From Coraliomargarita_B sp046540835 (GTDB lineage: Bacteria; Verrucomicrobiota; Verrucomicrobiia; Opitutales; Coraliomargaritaceae): DNA of 33,402 nucleotides. Below the pieces are notes generated by a model, which did no database searches, was not told the DNA's origin, and saw nothing but the letters and a program-made list of their open reading frames with translations. The stretch is taken from NCBI GenBank assembly GCA_046540835.1, contig JBKHEL010000018.1, forward strand, positions 1 to 33,402, read 5' to 3'. A program made the translations under genes and the position numbers. Shown here one piece after another: positions 23,978 to 30,537 of this stretch (its first letter is position 1; every line of letters starts with the position of its first letter).

Positions 23978-24321
23978 CTGTTTTGCTCTCCATTGTTACC
24001 GGCGTGCTCTTTGCCACAGGGCTCTACATGATGTTGCGCCGATCCCTCACGAAGCTGCTTTTAGGTCTGCTGCTGCTGGCAAATGCGGCCAATTTATTGA
24101 TCTTTGTCGCGGCGAGCCCGGTCAAAGGCCACTCGCCCCTGGTTGCCGAAGGCGCTCAGGTTCTGGAGGAAACTGCAGCCGATCCCCTGCCACAGGCGCT
24201 TATTTTGACGGCGATTGTGATCGGCTTCGGCGTGCTTGCGTTTGCTGTCGTGCTCTTTAGCCGGGTTTACCTGAATACGGGCTCGGACGATTCCAAACAA
24301 CTCAACCAGACCGAATCATGA
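23974..24321 (+). CDS. mnhC: Mrp-type antiporter subunit C (first operon)
   Basis: A 115-residue protein with three hydrophobic segments, related to NuoK. The family stretches are GLYMMLRRSLTKLLLGLLLL, NAANLLIFV and DPLPQALILTAIVIGFGVLA. The conserved DPLPQALILTAIVI block is diagnostic of MnhC. The ATG at 23974 lies in an ATGA overlap with mnhB, and the gene ends in a second ATGA overlap with mnhD, so A to E are probably translated in a coupled way. Longer in-frame starts upstream fall inside mnhB and are rejected. Confidence 0.94.
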   Translation: MTVLLSIVTGVLFATGLYMMLRRSLTKLLLGLLLLANAANLLIFVAASPVKGHSPLVAEGAQVLEETAADPLPQALILTAIVIGFGVLAFAVVLFSRVYLNTGSDDSKQLNQTES

Positions 24322-25862
24322 GCCATTGGATCCCGATTATCCTGTTCAGCCCGCTGATCACAGGCTTGCTCGCACTCGCTGTGCCGGATCGCGGCCACTT
24401 GCGTGCGGTTTTAGGCCTGGCCGGATCGCTTGTTTTGCTGGGCGCTTCAATCGGCCTGCTCGCCGAGACCGCAGGAGGCGACATCGCTTTCTATCACTTC
24501 GGCGACTGGCCACCTCCTTTTGCCATTACCTACGCCGCGGATATTCTGTCCGCCTTAATGGTCCTGGTCTCGGCAATCGTCTGCCTCGGCACCGCGATCT
24601 TCGCCTTCGCCGACGAGGATGGCCAGGCCTCGCAAAACGATTATCACGGCTTTGTCCACATTATGGTATTCGGGGTCTGCGCGGCTTTTCTCACGGCCGA
24701 CCTCTTTCACTTGTTCGTTGCCTTTGAGATTCTTTTGATCGCCTCTTTTGCTCTTGTCGTCCTGAAAGGTGGCCCAGCGCAATACGAGGGCGGCCTCAAA
24801 TACGTAGCGCTCAACCTTTTCGCCTCATTGATGTTTCTCTCGGGTATTGGTCTGCTCTATGGCATGCTGGGCTCCCTCAATATGGCGGATTTGGCGCAGC
24901 TGGCGGCTGCGAGCGACAATCCCGCTCAGCTATCGCTCGCTGGCGTGCTCCTCTGTGCCGCGTTTTCCATGAAGGCAGGTTTGTTTCCGCTCTATTTCTG
25001 GCTCCCGGCCAGTTACCATGTGCCGAGCGCCACGGTATCCGCAATTTTTGCCGGATTGCTCACAAAGGTCGGCGTTTACGCTCTCTTTCGGGTCATCCCC
25101 TTGATTTTTGCGGCCGACTGGAGCTACTTCCAAGCCTGGCTCTTGCCTATCGCCAATTTCACCATGGTGCTGGGCGTTTTCGGTGCGGTGACTCAAAAGA
25201 ATCTTCGCCGATTGCTGTCCTTCCACATCATCAGCCAAATCGGCTACATCATCCTGGGCCTGGCGCTCTTCACACCGCTTGCACTGGCCGGAGCAGTCCT
25301 TTATCTGATCCATAACATCCTGGTCAAAACCAACCTTTTCTATATCGCCGGCTATATTGAACGAATTCGGGGCACCGGTCGCCTCAAAGATCTGGGAGGC
25401 CTCTACAAAGAGCGCCCCGGCCTGGCCTTACTTTTTCTGCTCTCCGCCCTTTCACTGGGTGGCTTGCCGCCGCTTTCCGGCTTTTGGGCGAAATACATGG
25501 TGGTGCGCGCGGCGCTTGAGGCGGGTGCCCCGGTCTCGGCGGGTTTTGCGCTCTTCACCGGTTTCTTTACTCTCTTTTGTATGATGAAAGTATGGACGGA
25601 GGTCTTTTGGAAAAAGCAGCCGGCGCCAACAGCAGCCGAAACTGCCGGAAGCGATGCGCCGACCGAAGTCCCCTCCGCTCCTTCGCCTGCCCTGCCAAAA
25701 CTGCCGGTCTTTGCAGCGATTTTCACCATCGTCGTCTTCAACGGATTGGCTCTGGCGATCGGCCTTTACCCCGAGCCACTCATCCAGCTGGCCGAGCGGG
25801 CTGCCGGTCAATTGATCGATCCGTCCGCCTACATCCAACAAGTCCTCGGTAGCTTGCCATGA
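24318..25862 (+). CDS. mnhD: Mrp-type antiporter subunit D (first operon)
   Basis: A 514-residue NuoN/NuoM-like polytopic membrane protein and, with subunit A, the likely proton/cation translocating unit. Visible signatures are LFHLFVAFEILLIASFALVV, KAGLFPLYFWLPASYH (about 219-234), AIFAGLLTKVGVYALFRV and LIHNILVKTNLFYIAGYI. A Pro/Ala-rich loop (about 435-460, from KKQPAPTAAETAG) separates the last hydrophobic segments; such loops vary in the family. It starts in an ATGA overlap with mnhC and ends in one with mnhE. Confidence 0.95.
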   Translation: MSHWIPIILFSPLITGLLALAVPDRGHLRAVLGLAGSLVLLGASIGLLAETAGGDIAFYHFGDWPPPFAITYAADILSALMVLVSAIVCLGTAIFAFADEDGQASQNDYHGFVHIMVFGVCAAFLTADLFHLFVAFEILLIASFALVVLKGGPAQYEGGLKYVALNLFASLMFLSGIGLLYGMLGSLNMADLAQLAAASDNPAQLSLAGVLLCAAFSMKAGLFPLYFWLPASYHVPSATVSAIFAGLLTKVGVYALFRVIPLIFAADWSYFQAWLLPIANFTMVLGVFGAVTQKNLRRLLSFHIISQIGYIILGLALFTPLALAGAVLYLIHNILVKTNLFYIAGYIERIRGTGRLKDLGGLYKERPGLALLFLLSALSLGGLPPLSGFWAKYMVVRAALEAGAPVSAGFALFTGFFTLFCMMKVWTEVFWKKQPAPTAAETAGSDAPTEVPSAPSPALPKLPVFAAIFTIVVFNGLALAIGLYPEPLIQLAERAAGQLIDPSAYIQQVLGSLP

Positions 25863-26350
25863 ACTGGTTCTTCGCACACCTTCTCTTCACCCTGGTCTGG
25901 GCCTCACTACTCGGGGCTTACGACTTACTGACCCTGCTCAGCGGGTTCCTGCTCGGCCTGGGCCTGTTCCGGCTGACGCTGAACAAACCGTCCATGCTCT
26001 ACCGCAGGCTCGTCTACCGCTTTGTCCGCTTCAGTGCGGGCTATCTGCGGGACATCCTGATGAGCAACCTGCGCATCGCCTTTGATATCTTGCGCGGCCG
26101 CCCGGCGATTCAGCCAGGCATACTCGCGCTGGATGTGAGCGCTCTGAGCCCCCGCGCGACCGTGGTCGTGGCCAACCTGATCACGATGACCCCCGGCACG
26201 GTCAGCTTGGATGTGGACCCGGAAAATCATCTCCTCTTCGTTCACTGCCTCTACCTCCAAAATCCGACAGAAACCCGCGAGTCGCTGCAGCGTGACTACG
26301 TCGCCTCGATCGCTCATCTGCAAAAACCGGCTAGCGCTGAAAAAACCTAA
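25859..26350 (+). CDS. mnhE: Mrp-type antiporter subunit E (first operon, full length)
   Basis: A 163-residue protein of normal MnhE length. Two N-terminal hydrophobic segments (about 1-40) precede the conserved block YLRDILMSNLRIAFDILRGR, the IQPGILALDVSAL strand and VVANLITMTPGTVSLDVDPE. The C-terminal half is soluble. The gene starts in an ATGA overlap with mnhD. It is 56 residues longer than its counterpart in the second operon because it keeps the N-terminal membrane segments. Confidence 0.93.
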   Translation: MNWFFAHLLFTLVWASLLGAYDLLTLLSGFLLGLGLFRLTLNKPSMLYRRLVYRFVRFSAGYLRDILMSNLRIAFDILRGRPAIQPGILALDVSALSPRATVVVANLITMTPGTVSLDVDPENHLLFVHCLYLQNPTETRESLQRDYVASIAHLQKPASAEKT

Positions 26351-26354
26351 GGAG
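26349..26354 (+). promoter_or_regulatory. Clear Shine-Dalgarno site before mnhF
   Basis: AAGGAG lies 7 bp upstream of the mnhF ATG, partly inside the mnhE stop codon. It is the only strong ribosome-binding site I can see in the window, and it stands where translational coupling by overlap stops. Confidence 0.6.
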
Positions 26355-26361
26355 CCACTTC

Positions 26362-26679
26362 ATGTTTACCCTCTTCGAAACATTCATCCTCGGTATCCTT
26401 GGCCTCGCCCTGCTGTTCTCTGTCATCCGCCTGCTGAAAGGTCCCTCGGTGCCGGATCGTATCCTCGCCCTCGATGTGCTCAGCATGATTTCGATCGGCA
26501 TCCTTGGACTCTATGCCACCGCGACTGGCGACCCGGCACCCCTTGATGTGGCCATTGGAATCGCCCTCATCGCTTTTCTCGCGACTGCCGGGCTCGCCCA
26601 CTATTACCTGACGCATCGCGAATCCGCGTCTGAATCCAATGCCCCTTCGGCTGAAAACAGACCTGCTCAAAGGGACTGA
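26362..26679 (+). CDS. mnhF: Mrp-type antiporter subunit F (first operon)
   Basis: A 105-residue protein with three hydrophobic segments and the MnhF signature LLKGPSVPDRILALDVLSM, followed by DVAIGIALIAFLATAGLAHYYL. The usual length is 90-100 residues; the extra length is a polar tail. It begins 11 bp after mnhE with a good Shine-Dalgarno site and is followed by mnhG after 23 bp. It is one of the small membrane subunits required for the complex. Confidence 0.94.
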   Translation: MFTLFETFILGILGLALLFSVIRLLKGPSVPDRILALDVLSMISIGILGLYATATGDPAPLDVAIGIALIAFLATAGLAHYYLTHRESASESNAPSAENRPAQRD

Positions 26680-26702
26680 AATCAACGCCAAAGACCCAAA
26701 CC

Positions 26703-27029
26703 ATGTCCTGGATAACACAAATTCTTTTACTGCTCGGCTCTCTTTCAATGCTTATCGCTGCAATTGGTCTGCTGCGGTTTCCTGACTTCTATACCCGTGC
26801 GCATGCGGGCACCAAAGCAGCCAGCCTTGGTGCTGGACTTATTTTATTCGGGTCGATTCTTCCCATCAGCGATATCGATATCAATATTCGCGTCTGGCTG
26901 ACCATTCTGTTTATCTTTCTGACTGTCCCGATCGCCGGACATTTGTTAGCCCGCGCTGCCTATCTGCGTGGACTGAAACAATGGCCGGGCAAAAATGTCG
27001 ATGAGTGGAATGCCAAGAAAAGCGAATGA
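26703..27029 (+). CDS. mnhG: Mrp-type antiporter subunit G (first operon)
   Basis: A 108-residue protein with three hydrophobic segments and the MnhG signature AAIGLLRFPDFYTRAHAGTKAASLGAGLIL, given here as LLRFPDFYTRAHAGTKAA (about 22-39), plus IFLTVPIAGHLLARAAYLRG. It is the last gene of the first operon. The 93-bp space to the last gene of the convergent second operon holds an AT-rich palindrome (gaaaaagctttttt near 27051) but no loop-bearing terminator that I can defend. Confidence 0.94.
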   Translation: MSWITQILLLLGSLSMLIAAIGLLRFPDFYTRAHAGTKAASLGAGLILFGSILPISDIDINIRVWLTILFIFLTVPIAGHLLARAAYLRGLKQWPGKNVDEWNAKKSE

Positions 27030-27122
27030 ACCCAAATTCGGCAGTTCGAAGAAAAAGCTTTTTTCAGGATGTGCGGGATTAAGGTTGAACAGCTTCCACA
27101 TCATGACGACCCGAAGAAAGCC

Positions 27123-27500
27123 TCAGGACTGCTCCGGCGGATCCGACGGATCCTTTTTCGGCGTGATTTCCCCGCTTTCTTTTAACCGGTCGACGCGCGT
27201 TTGGTCCCACAGCTTAATTCCGCGCCGATAGGCCGATTCGGCCAAAGTTTGCGCGGCTACTGGCGTCGTGATGTAAAAGAAAAGAATCACCGCCGCTGAA
27301 GTGATCACCGCCCGAAGCGTGCCGAAATAGAGTGCAGCGGCGAGCAGCAGGAGGAGCGCACCGAATGCACCCGCTTTTGTCGCAGCATGCATCCGCATAT
27401 AAAAGTCGGGCATGCGCAGGACGCCCAGCGCCGCGATGAAGGCAAAGGCAGCCCCCAACACAATCAGCACCGCAATGAGCACTTCAGTGAAAAGGTTCAT
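27123..27500 (-). CDS. mnhG: Mrp-type antiporter subunit G (second operon)
   Basis: From the ATG at 27500 the product has 125 residues and begins MNLFTEVLIAVLIVLGAAFA. It has the MnhG signature LGVLRMPDFYMRMHAATKAGAFG and FYITTPVAAQTLAESAYRRGI. The start lies in an ATGA overlap with mnhF; the longer open frame to 27734 runs through mnhF in another frame and is rejected. The charged C-terminal tail is about 17 residues longer than in the first operon copy. It is the last gene of the second operon, facing the first. Confidence 0.94.
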   Translation of the reverse strand: MNLFTEVLIAVLIVLGAAFAFIAALGVLRMPDFYMRMHAATKAGAFGALLLLLAAALYFGTLRAVITSAAVILFFYITTPVAAQTLAESAYRRGIKLWDQTRVDRLKESGEITPKKDPSDPPEQS

Positions 27501-27787
27501 TTGACGGATCCCCTTTCCAAATAACGAGCGAAGGCCACCGTGCCCAGATAACTCATCACCGCCAAGGCAAAGGCCGTATCCAATAACACGGGCTGCCTGA
27601 AGCCAATCGAAAAGACGACCAGAGAGCACAAACAAACGCCCCCGATCAAATCCAGGGCAATCACCCGGTCGAAGGCGAAATCCGAGCGCACAATCCGCCA
27701 CAGCGCCAGACCCAACGCCAGAATTAAAAAGCAAAATGCTATGTGCAGCGCAGTGCTGATAATCGGTGAATCAACTTCAAAAAACAT
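27497..27787 (-). CDS. mnhF: Mrp-type antiporter subunit F (second operon)
   Basis: A 96-residue protein with three hydrophobic segments. The family stretch is RIVRSDFAFDRVIALDLIGG, followed by FRQPVLLDTAFALAVMSYLG. The copy in the first operon has GPSVPDRILALD at this position, so the two are clearly diverged paralogues. It overlaps mnhE by 11 bp and mnhG by 4 bp. Confidence 0.93.
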   Translation of the reverse strand: MFFEVDSPIISTALHIAFCFLILALGLALWRIVRSDFAFDRVIALDLIGGVCLCSLVVFSIGFRQPVLLDTAFALAVMSYLGTVAFARYLERGSVK

Positions 27788-28100
27788 TTTTCACCCTCCT
27801 CCCGTAATCACTCGCCAGATCGGCGCCGACTGCACCGGCTTTTTTATCCATATACATCGAGTGGATGTAAAGCCGACTCCTGTCTTTGGAGACATACATC
27901 CCCAGGGTGCCGGGCGTCATGGTGATGAGGTTCGCCATCGCCGCCAACTGCCTCTCAGTCAGGTAACTGACATCGACATATATAATCCCCGGCTTCATCC
28001 GGTGACGCGGCGTCAGGACGTCGTGCGCGATCCGCACGTTGGACATCACGATCTCTTTTATATAAAAGATAAAAAACTCTAAAAATCGAAACAATCGCAT
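27777..28100 (-). CDS. mnhE: Short Mrp-type antiporter subunit E (second operon), lacking the N-terminal membrane segments
   Basis: A 107-residue protein that aligns only with the C-terminal two thirds of MnhE: FLEFFIFYIKEIVMSNVRIA, MKPGIIYVDVSYLTE and AAMANLITMTPGTLGMYVSKDR. The two N-terminal hydrophobic segments, about 50-55 residues in usual MnhE and in the first operon copy, are absent. No frameshift explains this: the mnhD stop and the mnhE ATG overlap as TGATG, leaving no room for a longer N-terminus. One hydrophobic segment (about 5-20) remains. It overlaps mnhF by 11 bp. The subunit is probably functional in a reduced form. Confidence 0.9.
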   Translation of the reverse strand: MRLFRFLEFFIFYIKEIVMSNVRIAHDVLTPRHRMKPGIIYVDVSYLTERQLAAMANLITMTPGTLGMYVSKDRSRLYIHSMYMDKKAGAVGADLASDYGRRVKNVF

Positions 28101-29686
28101 CAGTGTATCCCCTCTCCTTTACCTGTAAGCACCTCCGGAACCATCTCCGGAGCATTTCCGGGCCACAAAACTGCGGCTCGATAGGCTTCTGCGTCGAGTA
28201 ATTGCGCCGAAGCACGCTCGGTATAGCTAAAAAGAGACGCCCCGAAGAGCCCAATCACAACGGTAGCCAGAGCCATCACCACAATCGGCGGCACCATCCA
28301 ACACAACGAAGCACGCCGACTCCTCAAAACCGGCGCGGGCAGGACCTGCTCCTCTGCACCCTGCCCATCCACCGGCTCGGGCGGCTTCTTCCAAAAGGCC
28401 TCTGCCCAGATTTTTGTCATGGAAAATAAAGTCAGCACACCGACGAGCAGCGCAAACGTGACCACCCACCAGTGCCCCCCTTCCAGACCGGCCTTGACGA
28501 CACCAAATTTAGCCCAGAACCCGGAAAGCGGGGGGATCCCACCCAGCGAGAAAGCGGGGATAAAAAAGAGCAGCGCAAGCCATGGTGCCGATTTTGACAA
28601 ACCGCCAACCCGGGCTAAGTCATCGCTGCCTTTCAGCTGGATCACAACCCCGCTGATCAGGAAAAGATTCGTCTTCACGATGATGTGGTGGACGAGATAA
28701 AAGATCCCCGAAGCCAAAGCCAGTGGCGTCATGATGGCCAGTGCCACCGTCATGTAGCCAATTTGGCTGATGATATGAAACGATAGAATCCGGCGCATTT
28801 GAAAATGCGAGGCCGCTCCAAGCACACCCGTCACCATCGTCAAAACCGAAAGCACGATCAACAAGGTCTGAAAATGCGAAAAAAGCGATTCGAAAAGCAG
28901 CGTGTGAAATCGAAAGAGCGCATAAACCCCAACCTTGGTCAGCAATCCGGCAAAAATCGCGGACACTGCCGGGAGTGGCGTATGATAGGACGAGGGCAAC
29001 CAGAAGAATAATGGAAAAAGAGCTGCCTTCACACTGAAAGCGACAAAAAGCAGCATCGCGGCTGGCAAAATACCGACCGCATCCGGGGCCGAACCGACCT
29101 TGGCCGAGATGTCGGCGAAGTTGAGCGTGCCGGTGATCCCATAAACCATCCCGGCCCCAATCAGGAAAAAAACCGAAGCGATCAAATTGAGACTGACATA
29201 TTTCAGAGCGCCTTCCAACTCACCACGGCCCCCCCCCGCTGCCATAAGAACAAAGGAGGCGATCAGCATCACTTCGAACCAGACGTAGAGGTTGAACAGA
29301 TCACCGGTGAGAAAGGCCCCATTCACCCCGAACAGCAGCACCAGATAAAGCGGGAAGAAATAGCGGCGCAGGCGCCCCTCATCAACCTCACCCACCGCAT
29401 ACCAGGCCACCCCAAAGCCCATAAAGGACGACACCGCGACCATAATCGCACTGAAGCGGTCGGCGACCAGCGAGATCCCAAAGGGTGCCGCCCAACCGCC
29501 GGACTGCAACACGATGTAGTCGGCCTGGTCCACCACCGATACCAAATTCAGCGAACCGCAAAAACAAAGTCCGGAAAAAAACAACCCCCCGATTCGCTGG
29601 GTCCAAACCGAGCGGGTAAAGATCAAAAGAAAAACCGCACCAATGATGGGGATCAGCAGAGGCGTCAAAATGGCATAAGGGTTCAT
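28100..29686 (-). CDS. mnhD: Mrp-type antiporter subunit D (second operon)
   Basis: A 528-residue NuoN/NuoM-like polytopic membrane protein. Signatures are LFNLYVWFEVMLIASFVLMA, FSVKAALFPLFFWLPSSYH, AIFAGLLTKVGVYALFRF, LSFHIISQIGYMTVALAIM and LVHHIIVKTNLFLISGVV. As in the first operon, a polar Pro-rich loop (from KKPPEPVDGQG) precedes the last hydrophobic segments. It overlaps mnhC by 4 bp and mnhE by 1 bp. With subunit A it forms the likely ion-translocating core of the complex. Confidence 0.95.
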   Translation of the reverse strand: MNPYAILTPLLIPIIGAVFLLIFTRSVWTQRIGGLFFSGLCFCGSLNLVSVVDQADYIVLQSGGWAAPFGISLVADRFSAIMVAVSSFMGFGVAWYAVGEVDEGRLRRYFFPLYLVLLFGVNGAFLTGDLFNLYVWFEVMLIASFVLMAAGGGRGELEGALKYVSLNLIASVFFLIGAGMVYGITGTLNFADISAKVGSAPDAVGILPAAMLLFVAFSVKAALFPLFFWLPSSYHTPLPAVSAIFAGLLTKVGVYALFRFHTLLFESLFSHFQTLLIVLSVLTMVTGVLGAASHFQMRRILSFHIISQIGYMTVALAIMTPLALASGIFYLVHHIIVKTNLFLISGVVIQLKGSDDLARVGGLSKSAPWLALLFFIPAFSLGGIPPLSGFWAKFGVVKAGLEGGHWWVVTFALLVGVLTLFSMTKIWAEAFWKKPPEPVDGQGAEEQVLPAPVLRSRRASLCWMVPPIVVMALATVVIGLFGASLFSYTERASAQLLDAEAYRAAVLWPGNAPEMVPEVLTGKGEGIH

Positions 29687-30057
29687 TTTTTGGCTCCTTC
29701 TGCTGAATGTGCCTGCTCGGTGCTGTCAAAATTATTGATGTCGTCACTGCCCACGGATTCGTGCGCCCGGAAGACCAGCGTCAGAAGAAAAGCCACTAGC
29801 CCGAGACCGATCACAAGCGCGGTCAAAACCATCGCCTGAGGCAGCGGATCGGCAAATGGGGCCACCGGCACTTTCGCCCCCTTCGCGACCATGGGCGGTC
29901 GACCCAGCGTCAGCCCACCACTCAGGAAGACGAGTAAATTTGCCCCCTGCGAAATCAGCAAAATGCCGATCACCAATCGCACAATACTGCGCCGCATCAG
30001 ACAGTAGACCCCACAGGCAAACAGGAGGCCGATCAGCAATGAAATCGCCCACTCCAT
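29683..30057 (-). CDS. mnhC: Mrp-type antiporter subunit C (second operon)
   Basis: A 124-residue NuoK-like protein with three hydrophobic segments. The family stretches are GVYCLMRRSIVRLVIGILLI, GANLLVFLSGG and DPLPQAMVLTALVIGLGLVA. The ATG at 30057 directly follows the mnhB stop codon with no spacer (TAG-ATG), and the gene ends in an ATGA overlap with mnhD. The acidic and polar C-terminal tail of about 25 residues is probably cytoplasmic. Confidence 0.94.
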   Translation of the reverse strand: MEWAISLLIGLLFACGVYCLMRRSIVRLVIGILLISQGANLLVFLSGGLTLGRPPMVAKGAKVPVAPFADPLPQAMVLTALVIGLGLVAFLLTLVFRAHESVGSDDINNFDSTEQAHSAEGAKK

Positions 30058-30537
30058 CTAGTTGCGCTCCTCTCTTTTTTTATCGTCGTCCTCCAACTCA
30101 TCCCGCTCGTCTGTCTTAGCCAAAAAATCGAGGCTGAAAACGCTGTGCAGGATGAAGCCGACGACGACGATATAGACGCCAATATCAAAAATAAGCGGGG
30201 TCCCAATGTGCATTTCCCCCAAAACCGGTAGCGTGAAATCGGGCAGCCATTGGTCCACAAAGTAGGATTTCTTCTCACCAAACAGCCCGGGCAAGCCGGA
30301 AAGCACCGCGACTCCAAGACCGATCCCGAGCACGTTGACTGGATCCAGGCGCAACCGGCGCCGCGCTTCAGCCATGCCATCGCCCAACCCCACGAGGATA
30401 AAGGCCGTGGCCCCTAAAAGGCCCCCGATAAAACCGCCCCCGGGCAGATTGTGCCCGCGGTATAAAACGATCAACGAGAGCAACAGAAGCCAGGGAAAGA
30501 GGATTCTACCCGCCTGCGATAAGGCAAACCACTTCAT
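30058..30537 (-). CDS. mnhB: Mrp-type antiporter subunit B (second operon)
   Basis: A 159-residue membrane protein with the MnhB signature LYRGHNLPGGGFIGGLLGAT and the late IFDIGVYIVVVGFILHSVFSL. The C-terminus is a strongly charged tail (KTDERDELEDDDKKREERN). The start lies in an ATGA overlap with mnhA and the stop abuts mnhC. It has the same role as the first operon copy, but the sequences differ widely outside the core motif. Confidence 0.93.
   Translation of the reverse strand: MKWFALSQAGRILFPWLLLLSLIVLYRGHNLPGGGFIGGLLGATAFILVGLGDGMAEARRRLRLDPVNVLGIGLGVAVLSGLPGLFGEKKSYFVDQWLPDFTLPVLGEMHIGTPLIFDIGVYIVVVGFILHSVFSLDFLAKTDERDELEDDDKKREERN

Noticed and set aside
27030..27122. Bidirectional terminator between the two Mrp operons
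   Set aside because: The palindrome near 27051-27065 has no loop and few GC pairs; I cannot defend it as a terminator.
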